From contig DATNIT010000076.1 in assembly GCA_035604335.1 (NCBI GenBank), forward strand, positions 33,036-97,035: 64,000 nucleotides of DNA, read 5' to 3'. The stretch comes from DASZHJ01 sp035604335 (lineage in GTDB: Bacteria; Pseudomonadota; Alphaproteobacteria; ATCC43930; CGMCC-115725). Shown piece after piece: positions 1 to 9,837 of this stretch. The notes under the pieces were generated by a model that saw only the letters and a list, made by a program, of their open reading frames with translations, was not told the DNA's origin and did not search any database. Position 1 is the first letter of the stretch; every line of letters starts with the position of its first letter. Both the position numbers and the translations under genes were made by a program.

Positions 1-32
1 TCTGCAGCGTCTTGCTGCCGGGAGGATCGCCG

Positions 33-1154
33 ATGCGTATGTCGTGGTTGCTCGCCCTGAGCCTCACCCTGCTGCTGCCGCAGCCGTTGCCCGTCGCTGC
101 GCAATCGCAGCAGAGCTCGAGCGTGGTCCGCGAGGGTCCGATCGATCACGACGTCTATCTCGCGGGATCCTCGGTCGAGCTGCAGGGTCCGATCGACGGC
201 GATGCCGTCCTCGCGGGCGGGAGCATCGCGACGGATGGCGATATCGCCGGCAGCGTGCTCGCCGCCGGTGGCACCGTGGGCGTCCGCGGAACGGTGAAGC
301 GCTCCGTTCGAGTGGCCGGCGGCGACGTCACCGCCGCTGCCCAGGTCGGGCGCGATCTGACGGCAGCCGGGGGTAGCGTGACGCTCTCCCGCGAGTCCCG
401 CGTCGCCGGAGACGCGTGGATCGCGGCAGCGCATGTGGCCGTGAACGGCGGCATTGGCAAGGATCTCAATGCCATCGGAGCGAACGTCGCGGTTTCCGGC
501 ACCATCGACGGCGACGTGCATCTCAGGGGCCATTGGATCACGATCGGGCCCGAGGCGGTTATCCACGGGCATCTCACCTACGAGTCGGACGAGCCGGCGG
601 AGATCGACGCCCGCGCCCGCATCGACGGCGGCGTCACGCGCGGGGAGTGGACGGCGCCGCGGCAGGCGATGACTGCGGCGCATGTGATCGGCTACGCCGC
701 GAAGATCCTGCTTGCCCTCGGTCTCGTCGCCGCCGGCTTGTTGTTCATCCTGGTGTTCCCCGGCTATTCCCTGAACGCCGCCCATGTCATCGCGCTCCGG
801 CCGCTCGCGAGCCTCGGCCTCGGCTTCGCGCTCTTGATCGCGACGCCGGTCGCAGCGGTCATCGCCATGGCGACGATGCTGGGCGCGATCCTGGGCTTGG
901 TGGTGCTCGCGGCTTATTTCGTCTCGCTGCTGCTCGCGGTGCTGACCGTGGCGATCTTCCTGGGCGACGCCGTGCTGCGCCTCCTCGGTCGCGGCCCGGT
1001 CACGGGCATCGGGCGCCGGCTTGCCGCGCTCGTCCTGGGCGTGATCGCGCTGGTGGCGCTGAGCGGGGTGCCCTTCCTGGGCGGCTTCGTGTTCCCTGCC
1101 GCGCTTGTCTTCGGCCTCGGCGCTTTCTATCTCGAGGCCGCGGATCGCTACTGA
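33..1154 (+). CDS. Bactofilin-like repeat protein with C-terminal membrane domain
   Basis: Function unknown. Residues about 1-24 form a signal peptide ending in VAAQ. Residues 30-200 are short imperfect repeats of the kind GxIDGDAVLAGG and GTIDGDVHLRGH, typical of the right-handed beta-helix of polymer-forming (bactofilin-type) proteins. About residues 220-370 hold at least four hydrophobic segments. The layout suggests an exported beta-helix tethered to, or placed beside, the inner membrane, perhaps in envelope organisation; that role is inference. The ATG at 33 is chosen because GGAGG lies 8 bases upstream. The stop overlaps the convergent threonine aldolase gene by 7 bases. Confidence 0.75.
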   Translation: MRMSWLLALSLTLLLPQPLPVAAQSQQSSSVVREGPIDHDVYLAGSSVELQGPIDGDAVLAGGSIATDGDIAGSVLAAGGTVGVRGTVKRSVRVAGGDVTAAAQVGRDLTAAGGSVTLSRESRVAGDAWIAAAHVAVNGGIGKDLNAIGANVAVSGTIDGDVHLRGHWITIGPEAVIHGHLTYESDEPAEIDARARIDGGVTRGEWTAPRQAMTAAHVIGYAAKILLALGLVAAGLLFILVFPGYSLNAAHVIALRPLASLGLGFALLIATPVAAVIAMATMLGAILGLVVLAAYFVSLLLAVLTVAIFLGDAVLRLLGRGPVTGIGRRLAALVLGVIALVALSGVPFLGGFVFPAALVFGLGAFYLEAADRY

Positions 1155-2212
1155 GCCGCCGCGCGGTGGGGGTTGCGCAGAACGCGCTCGAACACCGCGA
1201 GCGCCTGATCAATGTCCTCGCGGCTGACATCGAGGTGCGTCACCGCACGGATCAAAGTGGGGCCAAAGGCGCCGATTTCGATACCCTGCTCCCGGACGGC
1301 GCGCGCGAGGTCGGGCGCGGTCCAGCCCGACTCCGGCGTCAGATGGAAAAAGACGAGGTTCGTCTCGACCCGCTTCGGGTCGATATCGATCCCGCGCAGA
1401 TTGGCGAGGCCCTGAGCGAGGTGCTGGGCATTCTCGTGGTCGATACGCAAGCGGTCGACGTGATGCTCGAGCGCGTAGATGCCGGCGGCAGCGATGATGC
1501 CGGCTTGGCGCATGGCGCCGCCCCACTGTTGCTTGTAGCGCCAAGCCTCGCGGATGAAGTCTCGGCTGCCGGCCAGCGCCGCGCCCACGGGCGCGCCGAG
1601 GCCCTTGGTGAAGTCTACCCAGATCGTATCGAAAGGCGCGGCATAGGCGGAGGCGGGGACGCCGCTTGCGACGACCGCATTGAAGAGCCGAGCGCCGTCC
1701 ATGTGCAGCTTCAGGCCGAGCGAGCGCGCGGTCTTGGCAACATCCTGAATGATCGCCAGCGGCCAGACCGAGCCGCCGCCGAGATTGGAGGTCTGCTCGA
1801 CCTCCACTAGGCGTGAGCGCGGCGCGTAGCGGCTCTCCGAGCGGACGGCGGCGCGCAGCTGCTCGGCCGTATAGATGCCGCGCGTCCCGCGGATCGGGTT
1901 CACCATCACGCCGCTGAGGGCCGCGGGCCCGCCGGCCTCGGCGATGACGATGTGCGCGGTCTCGTCGCAGATCACCTCCTCGCCGGGCCGGCAGTGCACG
2001 TGGATCGCGATCTCGTTGCACATCGTGCCGGAGGGCAGGAACATCGCGCTCTCCTTGCCCAGCAGCTCCGCCACCATCTTGCAGAGTTTGAGGACGGTTG
2101 GGTCCTCGTCCTTCTGCTCGTCGCCGACCTCGGCCGCCATCATGAACCGCCGCATCTCCGCGGTGGGCTTGGTCTTGGTGTCGCTGAAGAGGTCGACGAG
2201 CTTGGCGGCCAT
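1148..2212 (-). CDS. Low-specificity L-threonine aldolase family protein
   Basis: PLP-dependent fold-type I enzyme of 354 residues, the usual length. The family cleaves L-threonine or L-allo-threonine, and other beta-hydroxy amino acids, to glycine plus an aldehyde in the cytoplasm. Visible landmarks are the N-terminal DLFSDTKTKPT, the PLP-stacking histidine in CDETAHI (about residue 87), the cofactor aspartate in MDGAR (D172) and the Schiff-base lysine in DFTKGLGAPVG (K203). It is transcribed alone; its start lies about 150 bases from the divergent LacI-type gene, so the regulator might also control it. Substrate stereochemistry cannot be read from the sequence. Confidence 0.88.
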   Translation of the reverse strand: MAAKLVDLFSDTKTKPTAEMRRFMMAAEVGDEQKDEDPTVLKLCKMVAELLGKESAMFLPSGTMCNEIAIHVHCRPGEEVICDETAHIVIAEAGGPAALSGVMVNPIRGTRGIYTAEQLRAAVRSESRYAPRSRLVEVEQTSNLGGGSVWPLAIIQDVAKTARSLGLKLHMDGARLFNAVVASGVPASAYAAPFDTIWVDFTKGLGAPVGAALAGSRDFIREAWRYKQQWGGAMRQAGIIAAAGIYALEHHVDRLRIDHENAQHLAQGLANLRGIDIDPKRVETNLVFFHLTPESGWTAPDLARAVREQGIEIGAFGPTLIRAVTHLDVSREDIDQALAVFERVLRNPHRAAAQ

Positions 2213-2364
2213 GTGGTCCTCGCGTCAGTCGGAATTTCGCTGCTCGGTGCTCCGGAGCAGGGGTTACGCGGCTCCGGCAGCGTCGTCAAGATCGCGGAAT
2301 CAGCCAATGTATCCTGGCTCCGCAGCTCTTGGAGTCGCCGGTGCTGGCAGGGCGCGGACGTGCT

Positions 2365-3465
2365 ATGTCAGGGACGGCAAGCGCAATGGCTCAACGCAAG
2401 AAAAGACGGCAGGCGATCGGAGCGGGCGTGGCGCGGAAGGGCGTCCGGAGCAGAATCCGGCGGCGCTCGGGCATTATGGATGTTGCCGCTGCGGCAGGCG
2501 TCTCGCACATCACGGTGTCGCGCGTGATCAATAATCGCGCGAGCGTGCGGGCCGATACCCGCGAGCGCGTGCTCGCCGCTATGCGGCGGCTCGACTACCG
2601 CCCGAACCATGCAGCGCGGGCCCTGGTCACGGGCCGATCCCAGACCATCGGCGTGATCTGTTACAACACCGCGCTCTACGGTCCGGCCGCCGCACTGCTC
2701 GGCTTGGAGCAGGCCGCGCGCGAAGCCGGCTACTTCGTGACCATCCTCGGGCTTAAGACCCTCGACGCCGCTTCTGTAGAAGAAGCCGTGGACCGCCTGC
2801 GTCAGCAAGCGGTCTCCGGATTGATCGTCATTTCCCCGCAAGCCGAGGTGTCCAGCGCCTTTGACCGCCTGCCGGTGGATCTGCCTACGATCGCGATCTG
2901 GGGCCACCGGCGCTCGCGGATTCCGGTGGTGGCCGCGGGCGACGAAGCTGGGGCGGCTTTGGCCACGCGGCACCTTCTCGGTCTCCGCCATCGCACGGTA
3001 TGGCACGTCGCTGGTCCCGCCGGCCGCGTCGGGGCCGAGGATCGCCTGAAAGGCTGGCGCGCGGCGCTGCGCGACGCCGGAGTTCCCGCGCCTCCGGTCC
3101 TTAGAGGCGACTGGAGTGCCGAATCCGGATACTCCGCAGGCAAGGTGCTGGCGGCCGATGTAGACGTTACGTCCGTCTTCGTCGCCAACGACCAGATGGC
3201 GCTCGGCGTGCTGCGCGCCCTCAACGAGGTGGGACGTTCCGTGCCGCGGTCGGTCAGCGTCGTGGGGTTCGACGATATTCCCGAGGCCGCTTACTACACG
3301 CCGCCGCTCACGACGATCCGCCAGGACTTTAACGCGCTCGGCCGGAAGAGCGTCGCATTGCTCCTGCGGTCGATGGGCGAGGGCGCCGGCGGCGATCCCG
3401 CCCACGTCACCTTGCCCGTAGAACTGGTGATCCGGCAGAGCACCGCACCGCCGCGGGTGCTGTGA
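2365..3465 (+). CDS. LacI-family transcriptional regulator
   Basis: A repressor-type protein with an N-terminal LacI helix-turn-helix (IMDVAAAAGVSHITVSRVIN, about residues 37-56), the hinge-proximal RPNHAARALVTGRSQTIGVI, and a periplasmic-binding-protein-like sensor domain to the C terminus (FVANDQMALGVLRALNEVGR, SVVGFDDIPEAAYYTPPLTT). The 30 or so basic residues before the HTH are longer than usual, so translation could start further in. The downstream importer genes and a perfect palindrome at 3516-3531 over their promoter suggest that it represses that operon in response to the transported compound. The inducer is unknown. Confidence 0.9.
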   Translation: MSGTASAMAQRKKRRQAIGAGVARKGVRSRIRRRSGIMDVAAAAGVSHITVSRVINNRASVRADTRERVLAAMRRLDYRPNHAARALVTGRSQTIGVICYNTALYGPAAALLGLEQAAREAGYFVTILGLKTLDAASVEEAVDRLRQQAVSGLIVISPQAEVSSAFDRLPVDLPTIAIWGHRRSRIPVVAAGDEAGAALATRHLLGLRHRTVWHVAGPAGRVGAEDRLKGWRAALRDAGVPAPPVLRGDWSAESGYSAGKVLAADVDVTSVFVANDQMALGVLRALNEVGRSVPRSVSVVGFDDIPEAAYYTPPLTTIRQDFNALGRKSVALLLRSMGEGAGGDPAHVTLPVELVIRQSTAPPRVL

Positions 3466-3482
3466 GGCGCCGCCGCGGGCGA

Positions 3483-3507
3483 TTCGCACTCTTTGCGGAA
3501 GTGCGAA
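3483..3507 (+). terminator. Hairpin just after the LacI-type gene
   Basis: A perfect 8-bp inverted repeat (TTCGCACT at 3483-3490, AGTGCGAA at 3500-3507) with a 9-base loop begins 18 bases after the LacI-type stop. No T-run follows. It could terminate or stabilise the regulator transcript, or be a second protein-binding site, since it overlaps the predicted -35 of the downstream operon. Confidence 0.35.
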
Positions 3508-3531
3508 GCTGCGCTATGTTCACGTGAACAT
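3493..3531 (+). promoter_or_regulatory. Predicted sigma-70 promoter with LacI-type operator
   Basis: TTGCGG (3493-3498) and TATGTT (3515-3520) are separated by 16 bases. The -10 runs into ATGTTCACGTGAACAT (3516-3531), a perfect 16-bp palindrome with the central CG typical of LacI/PurR-type operators. A repressor bound there would block RNA polymerase. This favours the importer start at 3575 over a GTG at 3524, which lies inside the palindrome. Confidence 0.65.
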
Positions 3532-3574
3532 CAGCGGGCCCACGGGCCTCGCCGAGGCTGGGGGAAGCCCGAGG

Positions 3575-4435
3575 ATGCCGGTGGATTCCGGAAGAAGCTA
3601 CATCGCGACGCCCGATCCGGTGTGGCTCGCTCTCGCCGTGGCCCCCGGCCTTGCGATCGTCGCCTGTCTGGTGCTCTATCCGCTCGGGCTCGCGATCTCT
3701 TACAGCCTTGATTTCGGCGCCGGTGGCCCTAGCGCCGAGCACTATTTTGCATTTTTCGCCGACGGTCAGAGCTATCGCGCGACACTGCGTACCCTTGGTC
3801 TTGCTCTCGCGACGACGGTTGTCTCTCTGGCGCTGAGCATTCCCCTCGGATACGTCGCGCGCCTGTCGCCGCGATTGGGCACGATCATCCGGATCCTGAT
3901 CGCGCTCCCGCTCGCGGTACCCGTCCTGATCGCCGGCTACGCCCTGGCGCTCTTCTATTCCGAGAATGGGTTGTTCAATTCGCTCCTGGTGCGCGTCCTT
4001 CACATCGCATCGGAGCCGCTGACAATTTCCTACACCTGGACGGGCCTGCTGGTGGCCTGCGTCTGGCGCTTCTTTCCGTACACGGGACTGCTGATCGTGT
4101 CCGCGCTCCAATCGGCGGACCGAGCCGTCGAGGAGGCAGCCGCCAGCGCCGGCGCCAATGCTTGGCAGACCTTCTGGCGAGTGACTCTGCCGATGATCGC
4201 GCCGGCAGCGCTCACTGGAGGGATCCTTACCTTCGTCAGCACGTTCGGCACCTTCAGCTTGCCGCTCCTGATGGGGCGTAGCGCGGAAACGCTCTCGGTC
4301 ATGGCATACCGCAAGGTCACCGGCAGCTTCGATTGGCCGGCGGCGTCAACCATCGTCCTGGTCATGGCGGTGATTCAGATCGCGGTTCTCGTGGGAATCC
4401 GGCGCCGCGTGCTGCGCTGGGTTCACCGCGGATGA
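3575..4435 (+). CDS. ABC importer permease, PotB-like
   Basis: Inner-membrane permease of a spermidine/putrescine/iron-type importer. About six hydrophobic segments are visible, beginning WLALAVAPGLAIVACLVLYP. The cytoplasmic EAA loop, which docks on the ATPase, is EEAAASAGANAWQTFWRVTLPMI. It is the first gene of a tight operon (permease, permease, binding protein, ATPase, FAD oxidoreductase) directly downstream of the LacI-type gene. A GTG at 3524 would add 17 residues but falls inside the operator, so the ATG at 3575, with GGGGAAG upstream, is preferred. The substrate is unknown. Confidence 0.85.
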   Translation: MPVDSGRSYIATPDPVWLALAVAPGLAIVACLVLYPLGLAISYSLDFGAGGPSAEHYFAFFADGQSYRATLRTLGLALATTVVSLALSIPLGYVARLSPRLGTIIRILIALPLAVPVLIAGYALALFYSENGLFNSLLVRVLHIASEPLTISYTWTGLLVACVWRFFPYTGLLIVSALQSADRAVEEAAASAGANAWQTFWRVTLPMIAPAALTGGILTFVSTFGTFSLPLLMGRSAETLSVMAYRKVTGSFDWPAASTIVLVMAVIQIAVLVGIRRRVLRWVHRG

Positions 4436-4441
4436 TGGCCG

Positions 4442-5272
4442 ATGGCCGCCGAAACCTACTCGAGCACCATCGGCGCGCGGCACCTCGCGCGGTCCGCGGC
4501 CAATCTCGCCGTCACGGTGCTCTTCGCGGGCTTCATTCTCGGACCCCTCCTCGTGCTCGCGCTGTGGTCGGTGGCGCTGCAATGGTTCTGGCCGAGCCTG
4601 CTGCCGAGCGCCTTCACGACGCGCTGGTACGAATGGGCCGTCACGGTGCCCAACGTTTTTCGATCGTTGCGCACGAGCCTATTGGTCGCGGCGCTGGTTA
4701 CGATCTCCACCGCGGTTGTCGCGGTGCCGGCCGCGATCGCGATCGGACGGTTCAGGTTTCCGGGCCGCGATCTCCTGCGCACGCTTTTCTCCCTGCCGCT
4801 CCTGGTCCCCTATATCAGCCTGGGCATCGGGATCGCGTCGTTCTTCTACGCCGTTCGGCTCAACGGGAGTCTCGCGGCGGTGGTGCTCGCGCACATGATC
4901 GCCACGTTTCCCTTCGGCGTGCTGATCGTTGCGGCGGCGGTGGAAGAGCTGCCGCCGGAAGTCGAGGAAGCCGCGCTCGCCTGCGGCGCCAACCGGTGGA
5001 CCGTGTTCCGAAAGATCACGCTCCCGCAGCTCGTGCCGGCGCTGCTCGCCCAGGCGGGATACGTGTTCATGCTGTCGATGGACGAGTTCACGCTCACGCT
5101 GCTGGTATCCAATCCGGACACCGCGACGCTGCCGGTACAGATCTACTCGGCGATAGGCGAGGGTTATCTCCAGATCAGCAGCGCGCTCGCGATGCTGCTT
5201 CTGATTCCGAGCGTGATGCTTGCCTATGTGATCGCCCGTTACCTGCGTGCCGATGTGGTTGCCGCGGGCTGA
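4442..5272 (+). CDS. ABC importer permease, PotC-like
   Basis: Second permease of the same importer, 276 residues with about six membrane segments. The EAA loop reads EEAALACGANRWTVFRKITLPQL, close in spacing to that of its partner. It starts 6 bases after the preceding stop, so the two are probably translationally coupled and form the heterodimeric channel. The sequence VSNPDTATLPVQIYSAIGEG is typical of the PotC/PhnU branch. Export of a compound is unlikely because a binding-protein gene follows immediately. Confidence 0.86.
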   Translation: MAAETYSSTIGARHLARSAANLAVTVLFAGFILGPLLVLALWSVALQWFWPSLLPSAFTTRWYEWAVTVPNVFRSLRTSLLVAALVTISTAVVAVPAAIAIGRFRFPGRDLLRTLFSLPLLVPYISLGIGIASFFYAVRLNGSLAAVVLAHMIATFPFGVLIVAAAVEELPPEVEEAALACGANRWTVFRKITLPQLVPALLAQAGYVFMLSMDEFTLTLLVSNPDTATLPVQIYSAIGEGYLQISSALAMLLLIPSVMLAYVIARYLRADVVAAG

Positions 5273-5306
5273 AGCATCGAAATCGAATCATGGGAGGGAG
5301 GAAATC

Positions 5307-6413
5307 ATGACTGTATGGCGAATAGTATTCCTGGCGCTGCTGCTTGCGCTGCCCCTGGGCAGTGTCTCAGCGCAGGATTTGAGCTTTTACGACACCATGT
5401 CGGGCGCGAATTTCGTGCAATGGTGGCAGACGTCGGCGGTGCCGGCATGCCAGGCCGAGACGAAGGCGAACGTTCGCTATACCTCGTCGGGCTCGGCGGA
5501 AGTGCTGCAGCGCCTCAAGGCGGCGGGATCGGCGGGCGGCGACATCGATCTCTTGTTCCTGGCGCCCGACAAGATCGCTGCGTTCAAGGCGGAGGGCGTG
5601 CTCGAGGATCTGCGGACCCAGGCATCGCTGATGCCTAACGCCGCCAAGGCGGAGCCACCCGACAGCGATCACGCGGCGGGCGTGGACTTGCAGGGCGTCG
5701 GCGCGGCGTTCTTCCGCTACAGCTACACGCTCATCTACAACAACGATCAGGTTGCGAAGCCTCCCAGGACCTGGAAGGAGCTGTTCGATCGGCGGAACGA
5801 ATGGAAGGGCCGGATCTCCTACGTCGATCCGCGCTCGACCGTGTCCGGCGCCGGCCGCTTCTTCGTCGCGACGTTTCTGCGCGCGTTCGGCGCCAGCCTC
5901 GAACTCCCCGGCGGAAAAGAGGACGCCAGCTGGGCGCCGGCCTGGGCCAAGCTCAAGGAGTTCGAGGAGGCGAACGCGAGAAAGCACGCGGAAGCTAGCG
6001 GCGCACACGTCACGCAGTTCGCGACGGGCGAGATCGTCATCGGCTTCCACGCGCTGGATTTCGCGCTCTATTCGCGCAAGCTCGGCACGATGCCGCCCAG
6101 CATCAAGACGGTCTTGCTGGAAGACGGCGTGCCCGGCGGCGCGGGGTACCTTGCGATACCCAAGAACATCCCCGACGCGCGCAAGCAGGCCGCGGCTCGT
6201 TTCATCAACTGCGCGCTCTCGGACACCATCCAGGTCGGCATGGTGAGGGACATGTTCGAGTTTCCCGGCACTGCGGTCTGGGACAAGATTCCCGCCGAGG
6301 TCTACGCCTCGATGCCCACGAAAGAGATCTTTCAGAAATCCCGGGCGCCGGATCCGCCTGCTGCCGCTCTGAAATACATCTCCGACGTCTGGGCGGAAAA
6401 GATGGGCTACTGA
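5307..6413 (+). CDS. Periplasmic solute-binding protein of the PotD/iron type
   Basis: Exported binding protein of 368 residues. A Sec signal peptide (about residues 1-22, ending GSVSAQ) is followed by a two-lobed type II periplasmic binding fold (YDTMSGANFVQWW, IYNNDQVAKPPRTWKELFDR, YLAIPKNIPDARKQAAARFI). It should deliver the ligand to the two upstream permeases. GGAGG stands about 9 bases before the ATG at 5307. Members of this group bind polyamines, ferric iron, thiamine or phosphonates. The ligand here cannot be assigned, although the neighbouring FAD oxidoreductase suggests an organic carbon or nitrogen source. Confidence 0.85.
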   Translation: MTVWRIVFLALLLALPLGSVSAQDLSFYDTMSGANFVQWWQTSAVPACQAETKANVRYTSSGSAEVLQRLKAAGSAGGDIDLLFLAPDKIAAFKAEGVLEDLRTQASLMPNAAKAEPPDSDHAAGVDLQGVGAAFFRYSYTLIYNNDQVAKPPRTWKELFDRRNEWKGRISYVDPRSTVSGAGRFFVATFLRAFGASLELPGGKEDASWAPAWAKLKEFEEANARKHAEASGAHVTQFATGEIVIGFHALDFALYSRKLGTMPPSIKTVLLEDGVPGGAGYLAIPKNIPDARKQAAARFINCALSDTIQVGMVRDMFEFPGTAVWDKIPAEVYASMPTKEIFQKSRAPDPPAAALKYISDVWAEKMGY

Positions 6414-6415
6414 GG

Positions 6416-7504
<1,089 letters not shown>

Positions 7505-7524
7505 TACGCCGCCAGGAGCCTCGC

Positions 7525-8949
7525 ATGCCCGCGCATTTCATTCAGGACGCAAACACCGTGGCGGTGACCGAGGATCCGCGCACCTTGCCGATCTCGCATG
7601 ACGTCGACGTCGTCGTGCTCGGCGGCGGAGTGGCGGGGTTGGCGGCGGCTCTGGCGGCGGCGGAGCGGGGCAGCCGAGTGCTGGTGATCGAGCGCGGAAA
7701 CTGCCTCGGCGGCACCGCGACTGCCGGAATGATGACGCTCTTCTACACGCCCTATCGGTGCGCCCACGGCATCCCGAAGCGGATCTTCGACCGACTGATC
7801 GCCGCGGGCGGCGCGTTTCCCGGCGAGATCATTTCGTTCGACCATGAGATCTTCAAGACGGTCGCCTTCGAGATGGTGGCGGAGAAGGGCATCGAGCTGT
7901 TGCTTCATACAATCTGCGCGGACGTGATCATGGACGGGAGCCGGGTGCGCGGCCTGGTCGTCGAGAACAAAGGTGCGCGCAGCGCCGTGCTCGGCAGCGC
8001 TTTGATCGACGCCAGTGGCGACGCCGATATCGCGGCGCGCGCCGGCGCCCCGATCATGAAGGGGCGCGACAGCGACGAGAAGATGCGGCCGATGACGCTG
8101 CTCTTCCGCCTCGGCGGCATCGATACATCGGCGCTGCTCACCTACGTTCGGAGCCACCCAGAGGATTTCTCGAAGGATCCGAACCAGATGATGCTGGATG
8201 TCGAGGGCAAGAACATCCGCATATTCGGTTTCTTCAGCCTGGTGGAGCAGGCGAAGCAACGCGGCATGCTCTATCCCGATTGCCACTATTTTCGTATCGA
8301 GGCCGTGATGCCGGATCGAGGCACGGCGCTGGTCAATACGATCCGGGTCTACAACGTGGACGGCACCAACCCGGCGGACGTCACGCGCGCGGAGATGGAG
8401 GGTCGCCGGCAGCAGCGCCTGCTTCTGGCGTTCGCCCGGGTTTACGTTCCGGGGTTCGCGTCGGCTTATATCGTGGACTCCGCGAGCCATATCGGCGTCC
8501 GCGAGACGCGCCGCATCCGTGGCGGCTACGTGCTCACCGAGCAGGATATTCTGGACCGGACTCATTTCGATGACAGCATCGGCATCGATTCGAATCGTCA
8601 GAACCCCCGTGGGCCCCGGCACAGTCCCGATGGCAAGGAGGGCTCGGTCGAGGATGCCGAGAACCGTGAGCTCGTTGCCAAGCTGTTCACCTACGAGATT
8701 CCCTACCGTTGCCTGCTGCCCCAGGGTGTCGAGGGCCTATTGGCGGCCGGCCGCGCCATCTCGGCGGACCACGACGCCGACGGCTACACGCGCAATCAGC
8801 CGGCTTGCATGGTGACGGGACAGGCCGCCGGCGCCGCGGCGTCATTGTCGGTCCGCCACGGGCTGTCGCCGCGTGAACTCGATCGCGGCGCCGTGCAGAG
8901 CGAGCTCCGCGCGCTGGGCGCCAAAATCCACCTCTCCGAGATGACGTAG
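7525..8949 (+). CDS. FAD-dependent oxidoreductase (FAD_oxidored family)
   Basis: A 474-residue flavoprotein. The N-terminal Rossmann dinucleotide site reads VVVLGGGVAGLAAALAAAERG with the acidic end VLVIERG (residues about 27-56). A mid-protein ASGDADIAARAGAP and a C-terminal FAD-contacting GVEGLLAAGRAISADHDADG match the family of FAD-dependent oxidoreductases related to fumarate reductase and thiazole-synthase folds. It lies 20 bases after the ATPase gene with CAGGAG upstream and is probably co-transcribed, so it may oxidise the imported compound. No membrane segment is seen. Confidence 0.8.
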   Translation: MPAHFIQDANTVAVTEDPRTLPISHDVDVVVLGGGVAGLAAALAAAERGSRVLVIERGNCLGGTATAGMMTLFYTPYRCAHGIPKRIFDRLIAAGGAFPGEIISFDHEIFKTVAFEMVAEKGIELLLHTICADVIMDGSRVRGLVVENKGARSAVLGSALIDASGDADIAARAGAPIMKGRDSDEKMRPMTLLFRLGGIDTSALLTYVRSHPEDFSKDPNQMMLDVEGKNIRIFGFFSLVEQAKQRGMLYPDCHYFRIEAVMPDRGTALVNTIRVYNVDGTNPADVTRAEMEGRRQQRLLLAFARVYVPGFASAYIVDSASHIGVRETRRIRGGYVLTEQDILDRTHFDDSIGIDSNRQNPRGPRHSPDGKEGSVEDAENRELVAKLFTYEIPYRCLLPQGVEGLLAAGRAISADHDADGYTRNQPACMVTGQAAGAAASLSVRHGLSPRELDRGAVQSELRALGAKIHLSEMT

Positions 8950-8954
8950 CCGTT

Positions 8955-8966
8955 GCCGGGCCCGGC
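8955..8966. terminator. Short GC palindrome between convergent genes
   Basis: GCCGGGCCCGGC is a perfect 12-bp palindrome in the 21-base gap between the converging FAD oxidoreductase and permease genes. It may act as a weak bidirectional terminator. There is no T-run. Confidence 0.25.
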
Positions 8967-8970
8967 GAGC

Positions 8971-9837
8971 TCAGCCGCCTTTGACCCCGCCAGCGGCGAG
9001 GCCGCCGACGATCTCGCGCTGAATGACCACGGTGAGGATCAGCACGGGCAGCGTCACCAGCAGGGCCGCGGCGGCGAGCGGGCCCCAGGAGATTTGCTCG
9101 AAGGTGAGCACGTTGTAGACCGCGACCGGTAGTGTTCGGGTCTCGCGGCCCGCCAGCACAACGCCGAAGATGAAATTGTTCCAGGAGAAGATGAAGGCGA
9201 GGATCGCCGCCACGACGACACCCGGCCGCGACAGCGGCAGTGCGATGTATCGGAATGCCTGCCAGAGCGTGGCGCCGTCGATCAGTGCGGCTTCCTCGAG
9301 ATCGGGATGCAGCGTCTCGAAAAATCCGATCATCACCCAGACCACGATGGGCACGGTGATGACGAGGTGGGTGATCACCATCGGCCAGAGCGTGCCGGTG
9401 AGGCCCAGCATCTGGAACAGGATGAACAGCGGGATGAGGTAGGAGAGGTTCGGCGTGATGCGCGCGATCAGCACCAGCACCGCGAGGCGATAGGCCTTGG
9501 CCTTGGCGATGCCATAGCCCGCGGGCACGCCCACTGCGATTGCCAGCAGCGTCGCGCTGCCGGTGACGATCAGGCTGTTGACGAGATAAAGCCCGAACGG
9601 GCTGGCTTCGAACACGCGCGCGAAGTTGGCGAGGGTCGGATGCTCCGGAATGAAGATCGGGGGATAGGCGATGTTCTCGATCTCGGGCTTGAACGACAGC
9701 GAGAGCATCCAGAGAAAGACCAGGATCGCCGGCGAGACAATCACGAAAACCGCAAGCCCGAACGCGACGCGGTTCGCGATCCGCCTCAGGCGACGCCTCG
9801 TCCTTCCTGAGTGCTGAGCCGCGGTCAGGGCGACCAT
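8971..9837 (-). CDS. Sugar ABC importer permease, MalG-like
   Basis: Carbohydrate-type (CUT1) permease of 288 residues with about six membrane segments. The EAA loop reads EEAALIDGATLWQAFRYIALPLSRPG. It starts MVALTAAQHSG at 9837 and overlaps the end of the upstream MalF-like gene by 13 bases, so translation is probably coupled. With the MalF-like permease and a Tat-exported binding protein it forms an importer that lacks a dedicated ATPase gene nearby. The divergent fucose-type enzymes suggest a 6-deoxyhexose substrate (inference). Confidence 0.87.
   Translation of the reverse strand: MVALTAAQHSGRTRRRLRRIANRVAFGLAVFVIVSPAILVFLWMLSLSFKPEIENIAYPPIFIPEHPTLANFARVFEASPFGLYLVNSLIVTGSATLLAIAVGVPAGYGIAKAKAYRLAVLVLIARITPNLSYLIPLFILFQMLGLTGTLWPMVITHLVITVPIVVWVMIGFFETLHPDLEEAALIDGATLWQAFRYIALPLSRPGVVVAAILAFIFSWNNFIFGVVLAGRETRTLPVAVYNVLTFEQISWGPLAAAALLVTLPVLILTVVIQREIVGGLAAGGVKGG

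Noticed and set aside
416..1810. A long open frame on the plus strand crossing the bactofilin-like and threonine aldolase genes
   Set aside because: It is a shadow frame: very Arg-rich, without domain signatures, and it crosses two well-supported genes. Such long open frames are expected at this GC content.
2248..2259. TGCTCCGGAGCA palindrome between the threonine aldolase and LacI-type genes as a second operator
   Set aside because: It is a 12-bp perfect palindrome but differs in sequence from the operator at 3516 and lacks promoter elements around it. Chance is likely at this GC content.
3524..3574. GTG start for the PotB-like permease
   Set aside because: The codon lies inside the palindromic operator at the predicted promoter and would be upstream of or at the transcript start. 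The ATG at 3575 is more reasonable.
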